From contig JAEWBT010000085.1 of the NCBI GenBank assembly GCA_023391015.1, positions 1 to 26,366 of the forward strand: a stretch of DNA of 26,366 bases. Direction: 5' to 3'. Below are positions 7,796 to 15,928 of this stretch, piece after piece. The position numbers were made by a program, and so were the translations under genes. Origin of the DNA: Bacteroidota bacterium. GTDB taxonomy: Bacteria > Bacteroidota > Bacteroidia > Chitinophagales > Chitinophagaceae. The stretch's first letter is position 1; the number at the start of each line of letters is the position of its first letter. The notes under the pieces were generated by a model, which did not search any database, was not told where the DNA came from, and worked only from the letters and a program-made list of their open reading frames with translations.

Positions 7796-8845
7796 ATGCG
7801 TTTCTTTTGTTTTTTACTTTTAATATTGATAGCCGCTTTCAGTCCGGCGCAGGCGCAGAAATACAAGCGTACGCTGCGGGGCGAGGTGCGCATTGCCGGG
7901 CATCCGCCGCAGTATTATTATATCTACTACACGGCCAACGGCGCGAATATTACCGGCTACAGCATTACCCAATCGGCCTCCGGCGACCTGAAAGCGGCGC
8001 TTATTGGCCGCCTTTCCGACGACGGCGAAGAATTGTACCTGCGCGAAACCCAAAGCATGGATTACGACGAGCCTGGCATGGTGTTGTGTTTCTTCGCCGC
8101 CCGCCTGAAGCTTTCCAAAGTGCCGGGCAGGCGGGTGTGGAGCGGCCCGTTTAGCAGCCGCCAACCCGATGGCTCGCCCTGCGATGGCGGCGTGATGACG
8201 TTTATAGACCTCGATCCCACCCCGCCGCCACCGCCCAAGCCGGTAGTGCCCAAGGCTACCCCGCCACGCCCCAAGCCCCGCCCGACGCCCCCGAAGGAAA
8301 CCCCTAAGTCGGAAACGCCCAAGCCTGCACCGCGCCCGGCCCCGGAAATGATTGCCTTGTTGCCTGTTGCCGCCACGACTTCCGGCACAGTGGTATTGCC
8401 GCAACCGCGCGTTCGCCTGAATGCGCCCCTTTCGCTGCCGGCGGTTGCCCGTCCTGCGGTTGTGGCCACGCCGCCCAAAGTGCTGGTGCCGCCAACCCGC
8501 AAAATGGATACTGCCGCCCTGCAAAACACGTATCTGGTGAAAAGCGACAGCCTGCACATCGAGATCTGGGACGGGGTAGAAAACGATGGCGACGTGATTT
8601 CGCTGCACTACAACGGGAAGGAAATCCTGACCAATGAGAAACTAAGCTCCGAGAGGCGGGTGCTTGTGCTGCCCATCACCGCCGGCATGTGGAATACACT
8701 GACCATCTTATTGCTGGCCGAGGGGAATATTCCGGAAAACACCGTTGCCCTCACGCTCAAAGACGGCACCGACAGCCGCGACTTATCTATCAACGGGTTG
8801 AATGGACAGGTGGCCAACCTTTTCTTTAAGAAAACAGAACGGTGA
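7796..8845 (+). CDS. Secreted proline-rich hypothetical protein
   Basis: This 349-aa protein has a signal peptide (MRFFCFLLLILIAAFSPAQA, cleaved before QKYKR). Residues about 25-140 form a Tyr/Gly-rich domain of unknown identity. A long proline/lysine linker follows at about 141-185 (runs of PPPPPKP, PRPKPRPTPPKETPK), then a low-complexity Ala/Val/Pro stretch. The C-terminal domain at about 243-349 contains SLHIEIWDGVENDGDVISLHYNGK and a later NIPENTVALTLKDG. This resembles a beta-rich C-terminal module that recurs in secreted Bacteroidota proteins. The protein is probably periplasmic or surface-located; its function is unknown. It is transcribed alone, with opposite-strand genes on both sides. 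Confidence 0.8.
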   Translation: MRFFCFLLLILIAAFSPAQAQKYKRTLRGEVRIAGHPPQYYYIYYTANGANITGYSITQSASGDLKAALIGRLSDDGEELYLRETQSMDYDEPGMVLCFFAARLKLSKVPGRRVWSGPFSSRQPDGSPCDGGVMTFIDLDPTPPPPPKPVVPKATPPRPKPRPTPPKETPKSETPKPAPRPAPEMIALLPVAATTSGTVVLPQPRVRLNAPLSLPAVARPAVVATPPKVLVPPTRKMDTAALQNTYLVKSDSLHIEIWDGVENDGDVISLHYNGKEILTNEKLSSERRVLVLPITAGMWNTLTILLLAEGNIPENTVALTLKDGTDSRDLSINGLNGQVANLFFKKTER

Positions 8846-8872
8846 TCAGGAATGAGGTATGAGAAATAAGGA

Positions 8873-8900
8873 ATGACTCATGACCTATGACTCATGACCT
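8873..8900. repeat. Perfect 14-bp tandem duplication
   Basis: ATGACTCATGACCT occurs twice with no gap (8873-8886 and 8887-8900), between the convergent ends of the proline-rich gene and the CorA gene. The second copy touches the corA stop codon. Confidence 0.85.
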
Positions 8901-10003
8901 TAGAACCAGCCCTTCCTGCGGAACCACCACAGCATTATCAAAGGAACCACTAGCATCAAGGCCACCATCAGGAAAAAGCCGTCCTTTTGGTGGGATAGTG
9001 GAATGACATCGAAGTTCATCCCGAAGATGCCGCCAATCACCGTTGCCGGTGCCAGCAGGGTTGTGATAATGGTAAACACCTTCACGATGTCGTTGGTGCG
9101 CATGTTGACCTGATTATACGTCAGGTCCAGCAGCGTAGAGGTAGTGTCGCGCATAGAATCGGCGGTATCGATGGCGTGCAGGATATGGTCCAGGATGTCT
9201 TTATAGTACTTTTCATTCCGGTCTTCCATCAGCGGGCTTTCGCTGCGCAGCAGGCCGGTGATGACTTCTCGCACCGGGGAAATGGCCCGCATCACGGTCA
9301 GCACTTCTCTTCTTAGCAAGGCCACCTTGGCGCTGGCGTCGTTGTGCATGTGGCCAATGATTTCATCTTCCAGCACTTCGGCACGCTGGTCAAGCCGTTC
9401 GATAATAGCGAAATAAGAATCCACAATCACATCCAGCAGCGTGTAAAGCAAAAAATCCGGGCTGCCTTCGCGCAGCCGCCCCCCGCTGTTGTTGCGCAGC
9501 CGCGTCCGCACGGGGTCAAACACATCGCGGCAGGCTTCCTCCTGAAACGACAGCACGCCGTCGTACACCAGTACCAGGCTCACCTGCTCGCTATCCACCA
9601 TGCCGGTGTTTTCGTTGTAATACAACATGGGCAACAGGCAGAAAACCACGTTGTTGATCTCATCCATCTTGGCCCTTTGTCCCACGTTCAGGATGTCTTC
9701 CACCAGCAGGGGGTGAATGCCAAAAATCATGGCCAGCCGTTCGATCTGCGCTTTGTCGGTGCCTTCAATATTGAGCCACGATACCTTTCTTTCGGGCAGC
9801 CGCAGGTCGTCTTCCGGCTGCAACCCACGCTCCTCCACATGGCTGGCATCGTAGGTAAAAAGGGTGAGCTGGATCCCCTGACTGGCCGCCACCCGCTGCC
9901 CCACGCGGGCCGGATTGTATTTGCGTCGCTTCTTGGGCGCAGGCTCTGCAATAAGCTTTTCGGCCATGCGGGCGATCTTTCGGACGGGCTTGAAGAACGA
10001 CAT
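8900..10003 (-). CDS. corA: CorA-family magnesium/cobalt transporter
   Basis: CorA proteins are pentameric inner-membrane channels for Mg2+ and related divalent cations. The ATG at 10003 gives 367 aa, beginning MSFFKPVRKIARMAEKL; a longer frame to 10069 is less likely because it runs into the divergent promoter region. The large N-terminal cytosolic domain (about residues 30-300) ends in the long stalk helix. The two C-terminal membrane helices carry the selectivity signature GMN at 328-330 (IFGMNFDVIPL) and end in a basic tail (FRRKGWF). All expected family parts are present. It is divergent from the cyclophilin gene (83-bp gap) and converges on the proline-rich gene. Confidence 0.95.
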   Translation of the reverse strand: MSFFKPVRKIARMAEKLIAEPAPKKRRKYNPARVGQRVAASQGIQLTLFTYDASHVEERGLQPEDDLRLPERKVSWLNIEGTDKAQIERLAMIFGIHPLLVEDILNVGQRAKMDEINNVVFCLLPMLYYNENTGMVDSEQVSLVLVYDGVLSFQEEACRDVFDPVRTRLRNNSGGRLREGSPDFLLYTLLDVIVDSYFAIIERLDQRAEVLEDEIIGHMHNDASAKVALLRREVLTVMRAISPVREVITGLLRSESPLMEDRNEKYYKDILDHILHAIDTADSMRDTTSTLLDLTYNQVNMRTNDIVKVFTIITTLLAPATVIGGIFGMNFDVIPLSHQKDGFFLMVALMLVVPLIMLWWFRRKGWF

Positions 10004-10086
10004 GATAGTGTGAAGAGGGCGAAGTTGGCCTTTTTCTATGGGGATGAAAATTTCGGGCCATTTTTGCAATCCTTTCTTTCGCTTTC

Positions 10087-10752
10087 ATGAAATTCAGAAT
10101 CTCCCTGCTCGCCTTTCTGCTGCTTTCTTCTTTCTCTCTTTTCGCCCAGAAAACAAAGGTGAAAATTGAAACCGTTTACGGCCCCATCGTGGTGATGCTC
10201 TACGACGGCACACCGCTGCACCGCGACAACTTCCTGAAACTAACGAAAGAAAAATTCTATGATTCCCTGCTCTGGCACCGCGTTATTCCGGGGTTTGTGA
10301 TTCAGGGCGGCGACCCGCAAAGCAAGGCCGCACCGGCTGGCACACCGCTGGGCGAAGGCGAATATGGCGCACGCATCCCGGCGGAAATCAAGCCGGAATA
10401 TTTCCACAAGCGCGGCGCACTGGGCATGGCCCGCGACCAAAACCCGGAAAAAGCTTCCAGCGGCTGCCAGTTCTATATTGTCGTGGGCAAGCCGTTTGAC
10501 GACGCCGCCCTCGACAAGGCGCAGCAACGCAGCGGCCACACCATCCCCAAAGACCAGCGCGAAATCTATAAAACCCTTGGCGGCACGCCCCATCTGGATG
10601 GCGGCTACACGGTGTTTGGCGAGGTGATTTCCGGCATGGACGCAGTAGATAAAATCGCCAACCTTCCGCGCAACAAGATGGACCGCCCCGATACCGACGT
10701 GCGGATGCTGCAAGTCCGGAAAGTGCGCCGGAAGTTTCTGGGGATTTTCTAG
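10087..10752 (+). CDS. Secreted cyclophilin-type peptidyl-prolyl isomerase
   Basis: This 221-aa enzyme catalyses cis-trans isomerisation of prolyl bonds. It begins with a signal peptide (MKFRISLLAFLLLSSFSLFA, then QK), so it acts in the periplasm. The cyclophilin fold spans about residues 23-213, with FHR-type catalytic context LLWHRVIPGFVIQGGDP, GALGMAR, SSGCQFYIVVG and LDGGYTVFGEVISGMDAVDKI. The segment between FYIVVG and LDGGYTVFG contains an insertion (about 30 residues, DDAALDKAQQRSGHTIPKDQ) that recurs in Bacteroidota homologues. The C-terminus ends in RRKFLGIF, a tail also seen on the unrelated hypothetical protein at 22177-22677. A weak -7 candidate CATTTTTG lies at 10059-10066. Confidence 0.94.
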   Translation: MKFRISLLAFLLLSSFSLFAQKTKVKIETVYGPIVVMLYDGTPLHRDNFLKLTKEKFYDSLLWHRVIPGFVIQGGDPQSKAAPAGTPLGEGEYGARIPAEIKPEYFHKRGALGMARDQNPEKASSGCQFYIVVGKPFDDAALDKAQQRSGHTIPKDQREIYKTLGGTPHLDGGYTVFGEVISGMDAVDKIANLPRNKMDRPDTDVRMLQVRKVRRKFLGIF

Positions 10753-10783
10753 AAGACCAAAGACGATAGACAAAAGAGGAGGC

Positions 10784-10810
10784 CGCAGGGGCGAACCTGC
10801 GTGTTCACCC
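10784..10810. repeat. Inverted-repeat element with GGGCGAAC arms
   Basis: Two overlapping hairpins are possible: CGCAGG (10784-10789) with CCTGCG (10796-10801), and GGGCGAAC (10788-10795 region) with GTTCACCC (10803-10810, one mismatch). It lies 31 bp after the cyclophilin stop codon and may act as a 3'-end hairpin. The sequence resembles dispersed GGGCGAAC...GTTCGCCC repeats seen in many bacteria; that resemblance is from memory. Confidence 0.5.
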
Positions 10811-10853
10811 ATTGCCTTTTATAGATTAAAGGAGCACGTTTATTTTCAAAAGA

Positions 10854-10873
10854 TTTCCGGAAATTTCCGGAAA
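10854..10873. repeat. Tandem TTTCCGGAAA pair, 10-bp period
   Basis: Two perfect decamers abut without a gap: TTTCCGGAAATTTCCGGAAA. They sit between the cyclophilin and CWC genes, 16 bp before the CWC start codon, followed by a small AAAAGGA/TCCTTTT dyad. Confidence 0.9.
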
Positions 10874-10888
10874 AGGAATCCTTTTTCA

Positions 10889-11110
10889 ATGGCTATCGAA
10901 ACCCCTTCTACTGCTGATGCAAGCGGCTTTCAGGTTTGCCCCCGATGCAAAGAGCCGTTTTGCTGCCAGCCCCAAAACATAGCCGCCTGCCAGTGTGCCG
11001 GCCTTGCGCTTGCGCCGGAAACGCGCGAAAAACTGGCCGCCCAGTACGAAGGCTGCCTGTGCCGGGCGTGTTTGCAGGAATTTGAGAATCCTGAAGGGCC
11101 CGTCCTTTAG
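10889..11110 (+). CDS. Cysteine-rich CWC-type small protein
   Basis: This 73-aa protein contains nine cysteines: positions 17, 20, 25, 26, 34, 36, 56, 58 and 61. The order CPRC, FCC, CQC and CLCRACL matches the Cys-rich CWC family (Cys_rich_CWC), probably a small zinc-binding protein. The central CWC tripeptide reads CQC here, so the eponymous Trp is lost. A conserved LAPETREKLAAQYEGCLCRACL half follows. The function is unknown. There is no signal peptide. The gene converges on the DUF1972 glycosyltransferase with a 24-bp gap. Its start is an ATG directly after the palindrome pair, and no obvious promoter was found. Confidence 0.82.
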   Translation: MAIETPSTADASGFQVCPRCKEPFCCQPQNIAACQCAGLALAPETREKLAAQYEGCLCRACLQEFENPEGPVL

Positions 11111-11134
11111 CCATTCCTTTCTTGCTACGCATTG

Positions 11135-12238
11135 TCAGTTTCGCTCCCGCGCCACCGCTGTCGCGAGGGCCGATTCGTAGGCTTTGGTGATGGCGGGCCA
11201 GTTGTAGGTAGATCTTATTTTTTGAAGATTGGCAGCCGTGAACCGCTCGCGCACGCCGGCAGGGACCGGCGTTTGCAAAAGCGCCGCTACTGCCTGCGCA
11301 TTGGCAAAATAAAAGGCATCTTCCCCCAAAACCGATTGGTTAAAAACATTGTCGTGGGCGGCAATGAGGGCGCTGCACCCCATCGCTTCCAACAGGGACG
11401 GATTGGTGCCACCCACCGAGTGGCCGTGGAAATAGAGGTTGGCAAAATAGCGCAGGTTGTCTATCACGGGAAAATCGTAGATACCACCCAAGAACCGGAT
11501 GCCGGGATGGGCAACAAATTTTTTCTCCAGGTAGGTCCCAAAGGCATTGCTGATCTTGCCCACCACCACAAAAGGAGCCCTATTTCCGGAAAGGGCGTAG
11601 CCGTCCAAAATCATTTCCACGTTGTTTTCCGGCTCCATGCGGGCGATGAGCAGGTGATATTTGCCCCGCTCCAAGTTGTATTTTTCCAGCACCGCCACAT
11701 CGGGATTCCGGAAAATATCGGCGCCGTAGGGAATGAAAACCGAGGGCTTGCCATAGGCTTTTTGGAGATGTTCTTTAATCCCCAAAGAGTCGGCGATGAG
11801 CAGGTCGGCGTGGCGGGCAGCGGCCTTCTCGGCCCACCTTAGGAAGCGCTGCACCTTGGGCGAATATTTGCTGCGCATCCATTCCAACCCATCCATATTC
11901 ACCACATTAGGGCAATCCTTCGGCCACAGCCACCACCAAACAGAAGAGCTGGTGTAGCCCAGTTGCAAGAGCACATCAAAGCCCCGCTTGCGGGCATCTT
12001 TAAAGCAGTTCAGGTCGTAGAGAAACTGGCCGGCGGTGCCCATTTTTTCCTCCGGGTCCTTGCAATGAATGATGTTCACACCGTTCCAGCAGCTTTCCTG
12101 AAAGTCGTGCGTATGCGAGCTATACACCCACACCTGATGGCCTTTTTGCGCCAGACCGAGGGCCAGTTTTTCGGCGCATTGTTCAAAACCGCCGTAGCGG
12201 TTGGGGATGCCACGGGTGCCGAGGATACCTATTTTCAT
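11135..12238 (-). CDS. DUF1972-type glycosyltransferase
   Basis: This 367-aa protein opens with MKIGILGTRGIPNRYGGFEQCAEKLALGL, the signature of DUF1972 glycosyltransferases, many of which are rhamnosyl- or fucosyl-type enzymes of polysaccharide clusters. The C-terminal GT-B half shows GGTNPSLLEAMGCSALIAAHDN, the sugar-nucleotide site of GT1/GT4 enzymes. It is cytosolic and membrane-peripheral, adding a sugar to a lipid-linked repeat unit. Its start overlaps the stop of the upstream GT4 by 4 bp (ATGA at 12235-12238), so it is the last gene of the minus-strand polysaccharide operon. The donor sugar cannot be read from sequence. Confidence 0.92.
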   Translation of the reverse strand: MKIGILGTRGIPNRYGGFEQCAEKLALGLAQKGHQVWVYSSHTHDFQESCWNGVNIIHCKDPEEKMGTAGQFLYDLNCFKDARKRGFDVLLQLGYTSSSVWWWLWPKDCPNVVNMDGLEWMRSKYSPKVQRFLRWAEKAAARHADLLIADSLGIKEHLQKAYGKPSVFIPYGADIFRNPDVAVLEKYNLERGKYHLLIARMEPENNVEMILDGYALSGNRAPFVVVGKISNAFGTYLEKKFVAHPGIRFLGGIYDFPVIDNLRYFANLYFHGHSVGGTNPSLLEAMGCSALIAAHDNVFNQSVLGEDAFYFANAQAVAALLQTPVPAGVRERFTAANLQKIRSTYNWPAITKAYESALATAVARERN

Positions 12239-13335
12239 GCTTTTTGGAAAAGATGTGGCAGTGCGTCGCGATAGGCTTTGAGGGTTTCTTCGCCGGCGCG
12301 CTGCCAGGTGTAATGGTCCAGAATGTGTTGGCGAAACTGCGGCTCGTAGGGCGCGGCGTGGGCTTCCAGAACGGCTTCGCGGATAGAGACGATGTCGTCG
12401 GGGTTGGCATACCAGGCATGGTCGGCAAAATAATCGCGCACATCGCCGCAGTCGGTTACCACCACGTTGCAGCCCATCACCGCCGCCTCCAGCGAAGAAA
12501 GGCCGGTGGTTTCAAAGTGGGATGGCAGCACATGCACCTTGGCCGAGGCGTAGATACGGTAGATTTCTTTTTCGTCTTCCACCCACGGCAGGATGTGGAT
12601 GTTGGGTCCGGCTTCGCGGCGGCAGGCTTCGTAATAGGCGGCGTGGTTGGGCGAGGGCTTGCCGTGGATAAAAAGTTGCAGCGGCGTGCCAGACAGTGCG
12701 CGGATGAGGCTTAGTTGATTTTTAATCGGCTCGATGCGGGCCATACACAACACGGCATTCTCGTACTGCGGGATTTTCGTTTGTACCCCGTTGGCCGCAG
12801 TTGCGTTGATGCCATTGGGGATGACACGATATGGCCTTTCCACACCATAGCGGGCTACAAAGCGGCGGTATTCGCTTTCGGAATTGGGAAGCAAGGCCAG
12901 TGCGCCTTCGGCCACCTTGCGGATGGAGCGGGCATGGCCGCGCAGCAGGTAGGAGCGGCTCTTGAGCCTTTCGCCGTTCTTAAAGCGACGGGCAAGGGCT
13001 TTAAGGTATTCTACCCCATCATCGGAAAACAAACGGGTGATTAATTTCCGGAAACCGCCTTGGTTTTTCTTCTCAAAAACGCCATAATCCACAAAGATGG
13101 TGCTGACCACATACGGCAAACCAGCTTTTTGGATGTGATAGAGCATATCGGCGGGGCGAATGATGTTGAAAAAATGCAGCAGGTCGTAGCGGCTGTAATC
13201 GGGCTGCTGGCTGGTGGGAAAAATATCTACTTCCACACCCAGCTGCCGCAGGGCACCGGCGGTAGCATCTATCTGCCGCGTATCGCCGCCGGGGGCGGTA
13301 TAAAGCGTGGCCCGGGAGATAAAAGCAACGCGCAT
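12235..13335 (-). CDS. Glycosyltransferase family 4 protein
   Basis: The ATG at 13335 (MRVAFISRATLYTAPGGDTRQI) is preferred to the in-frame TTG at 13341. The 366-aa protein has a GT-B fold. The N-terminal half has the acceptor-binding G-rich loop APGGDTRQ, and the C-terminal half has RVIPNGINA, MARIEPIKNQLSLIRAL and the E-x7-E motif in HFETTGLSSLEAAVMGCNVVVTD. It should transfer a sugar from a nucleotide donor to the growing lipid-linked oligosaccharide on the cytosolic face. It follows the GT2 gene after 7 bp and overlaps the next gene by 4 bp. Confidence 0.92.
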   Translation of the reverse strand: MRVAFISRATLYTAPGGDTRQIDATAGALRQLGVEVDIFPTSQQPDYSRYDLLHFFNIIRPADMLYHIQKAGLPYVVSTIFVDYGVFEKKNQGGFRKLITRLFSDDGVEYLKALARRFKNGERLKSRSYLLRGHARSIRKVAEGALALLPNSESEYRRFVARYGVERPYRVIPNGINATAANGVQTKIPQYENAVLCMARIEPIKNQLSLIRALSGTPLQLFIHGKPSPNHAAYYEACRREAGPNIHILPWVEDEKEIYRIYASAKVHVLPSHFETTGLSSLEAAVMGCNVVVTDCGDVRDYFADHAWYANPDDIVSIREAVLEAHAAPYEPQFRQHILDHYTWQRAGEETLKAYRDALPHLFQKA

Positions 13336-13342
13336 AAGCAAT

Positions 13343-14299
13343 TCAGGATTTTAGCTTGTGATACAGTCCGGAAATCCAGCGACGAGGCAGCAAAGAAAGG
13401 GCAAGCAAAAGATAAGGCTCTATCCGGGTGGGTGTCAGGCGGATGGCTTTGGCAAGATGTTGGCGCGCTTTCCGGGGCCGGTAGCAGTTCCAAAGATATT
13501 TTTTCCCCATCATGCCGTGATAGGCTGCTTGTCTATAGCCGCGCAAATCCTGTGTTTGAAGCAAGGCTTTTAGGGCCCCGGCGTCTTCTGCCGAAACCAC
13601 TCCGTTTTGGATAGAGCGGTGTTTGATTTCCCGGAAAAGCGGGCCGCGCCATTTCTCATCTATCGTTACCGACTGGGCGTTGAAGCGGTGTTTGATAAGC
13701 GGTTCTTTCAGGTTGGCCACTTCGCCTTTCCCAAAAAAAGCGGTCCAGAAAAGGTGGTCTTCAAAATGGATGGCGCCGGCAGGATAGCCGCCCAGCCGCA
13801 GCGCTACTGCGCGGGGATACGCCACCGTTGGGTGGTCGAGCGGACAAAGGGTCTGGGCGATTTTTTGAAGGCCGGTAGTGTCGTAGGCCTCGGGCTGCCA
13901 TTCAAAAAGATAGCTTCCTTCTTCATCGATGTAATCGGCGGCACTGCCCAGCAGCACACAGTTGGGGTGTTTCCGGAAATAATCATGCTGCCGTTGCAGT
14001 CGCTGGGGATAACACACATCATCGGCGTCGAAACGGGCAATGTAGGTTCCTTGGGCCAATGCCAGTCCGGCATTGAGCGCGCCAATGACGCCTTTGTTTT
14101 CCTGGTGATGGATGCGGATGCGCGGGTCGGTGTAGGAAGCCAGGATTTCAGCCGTCGCGTCGGTAGAGCCGTCGTTGATGATTAAAAATTCAAAATCGGT
14201 AAAGGTTTGCGCCAGCACCGAATCGACGGCTTCCCGCAAGAAAGGAGCTGCGTTGTAAACCGGCATCAGGACGGTGAAGAAAGGAGTCGTCTTTTCCAT
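13343..14299 (-). CDS. Glycosyltransferase family 2 protein
   Basis: This 318-aa GT-A enzyme begins FFTVLMPVYNAAPFLREAVDSVLAQTFTDFEFLIINDGSTD, the classic family 2 start. The metal-binding Asp motif is at residues 91-94 (ARFDADD). The nucleotide-sugar domain covers about residues 1-220, and the remainder is a helical tail without an obvious membrane helix. It should transfer a sugar to the polysaccharide repeat unit. Its ATG shares one base with the stop of the upstream polymerase-like gene (TGATG at 14297-14301), indicating coupled translation. Confidence 0.94.
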   Translation of the reverse strand: MEKTTPFFTVLMPVYNAAPFLREAVDSVLAQTFTDFEFLIINDGSTDATAEILASYTDPRIRIHHQENKGVIGALNAGLALAQGTYIARFDADDVCYPQRLQRQHDYFRKHPNCVLLGSAADYIDEEGSYLFEWQPEAYDTTGLQKIAQTLCPLDHPTVAYPRAVALRLGGYPAGAIHFEDHLFWTAFFGKGEVANLKEPLIKHRFNAQSVTIDEKWRGPLFREIKHRSIQNGVVSAEDAGALKALLQTQDLRGYRQAAYHGMMGKKYLWNCYRPRKARQHLAKAIRLTPTRIEPYLLLALSLLPRRWISGLYHKLKS

Positions 14300-15834
14300 C
14301 AGGCAGCAGCGTCTTTTTGAGAAGGATGATACAACATAACCAGCAGCAACGCTTCCAGGACAAACAAAACAGAAATGCTTTCCAGCCAGTAATCCGTTCC
14401 CAGCAGTAGCCCCACAAACAAAAGCAACGACCCATATCTTACACTACTATAGGCCATGCGTCGCACAAAATAGCGAACGTATAAAATAAAAAATAGCAAA
14501 ACGCCGGTCAGCCCATACTCGGCCAGGAGTTGCGCATAGCTGTTGTTGGGAAAATGCGCAATGGAGTGCTGCGAGGCATCGAGGCTGAAGAGATAAAGCA
14601 AATCCTGAAGGTGAGCGGCGTAAAAAGCAGCGCCGACATAGGCTTTTCCGGCGGGCCAGCGCCCATGCAGTCCGGCCCCCGTAACCTTCATGGCCAGTTT
14701 GCTGGAAGCGTTCCCCATGCCCGCCCCAAAAACCAGCAGCTGCGGGTGATAAGCGGCGTAGTGCAGGGTTTGAAACAAGGCAAAGGCTTTGAGGGGGATT
14801 TTGGCGGCTGCTGCCGGCATGTAGAAATAAGGTTGGCCGTAAATACGGTTTAAAGCATTTTGCATCGTAAGCGTATCGGGTAAGGGCGCGCCTGCCGTGG
14901 CCACGCCCACGCCGCCTAACACCACCGCTGCCTGCTGCCGGTCGGCAACGGAAGGCTTGCTTCGGAGGGATTCATAGAGGCTTTTCCCAGCAGTCTTCAC
15001 GGGCGGACGCGGTGCACTCACGGCTTTTCCCTGGCTCATGCCGAACAGGTAGGGCATGTTCAGGTAGTTGATTGCGGTGTAGCCGCCCATCAACACCAAC
15101 GTAAAAAGAACCAGGCGGCGCCGTTGGCAAGACTGCGTAACCGTCTGGAAAAACAAAAACAGCAACGTCAGCAGAAACAGCAGATTGCTACCGCACAGCC
15201 AAAGCGGAATCATCGCAACGGCAACACGGGAAAAGTTTCTTTTTTGGGTAAAATACAACACAAGCAAGGCACTCACAGCCGCATTCACGACCGAGGAGCC
15301 GCCAAAAAGTCCCTGAATATAATCGCCGGTGGAGATGCCGTATTGCAGGGAACCAGCCAGTGCGTAGGGCCACCACGAACCACTTTCCCACATTGTATGC
15401 CCCAGCGAATACAGACTGGCAAACAGGTTGAGGAGCGTGAACGCATAGAGGCTGTTTTCGGCAGCCCGTTTCCGGCTTTGGGCGACCTCCATAAAAAACA
15501 ACCCGAAAGCCGCCGCACTCACCAGCCACTGCGCCCCACCATAGGCCAGCACGTAGGGATAAGCGGCAAACTGAAAAGAGCCGGTCAGCCAGCCACCCAA
15601 GATGCCCACCAGCGGGAGCGTTAGATAGAAATAAAAGGGCAGCGGTGGTGGCATCCATTTCCGGTTTTTCCGGAGTAAGAATGCCAGCAACCCGACGGCC
15701 ACTGTTGCCAGCTTAACCCACAGCAGGTTATGGGTAACTCCCACGAGCAGCAAAAGCAACCAGCCGTTGGTTTCTTTTAAGAAAGAAGCCAGGCGGCTCA
15801 GCGAATTTTGGGAAAGAAGGGCAATCGGCGACAT
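14299..15834 (-). CDS. O-antigen polymerase/ligase-like membrane protein (Wzy/WaaL type)
   Basis: This 511-aa protein is strongly hydrophobic, with about ten to twelve predicted membrane helices and one large periplasmic loop (about residues 270-430). The loop is followed by HFPNNSYAQLLAEYGLTGVLLFFIL, the Wzy_C/O-antigen ligase-type motif. Such proteins polymerise or transfer undecaprenyl-linked polysaccharide at the periplasmic face of the inner membrane. Because it sits inside the glycosyltransferase operon, polymerase (Wzy) is the more likely role, while the divergent homologue at 18735 could be the ligase; this split is an inference. It lies 94 bp after the GT4 gene and overlaps the GT2 gene by one base. 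Confidence 0.85.
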   Translation of the reverse strand: MSPIALLSQNSLSRLASFLKETNGWLLLLLVGVTHNLLWVKLATVAVGLLAFLLRKNRKWMPPPLPFYFYLTLPLVGILGGWLTGSFQFAAYPYVLAYGGAQWLVSAAAFGLFFMEVAQSRKRAAENSLYAFTLLNLFASLYSLGHTMWESGSWWPYALAGSLQYGISTGDYIQGLFGGSSVVNAAVSALLVLYFTQKRNFSRVAVAMIPLWLCGSNLLFLLTLLFLFFQTVTQSCQRRRLVLFTLVLMGGYTAINYLNMPYLFGMSQGKAVSAPRPPVKTAGKSLYESLRSKPSVADRQQAAVVLGGVGVATAGAPLPDTLTMQNALNRIYGQPYFYMPAAAAKIPLKAFALFQTLHYAAYHPQLLVFGAGMGNASSKLAMKVTGAGLHGRWPAGKAYVGAAFYAAHLQDLLYLFSLDASQHSIAHFPNNSYAQLLAEYGLTGVLLFFILYVRYFVRRMAYSSVRYGSLLLFVGLLLGTDYWLESISVLFVLEALLLVMLYHPSQKDAAA

Positions 15835-15928
15835 AAGAGCGACTGTCGGGAATAGGAAAGGTAATTCTGGGGGAGCAATAGGAATCTGCCGGTTTTCCGG
15901 AACGATAAAGTCGAAGCTGGCGAAAATT

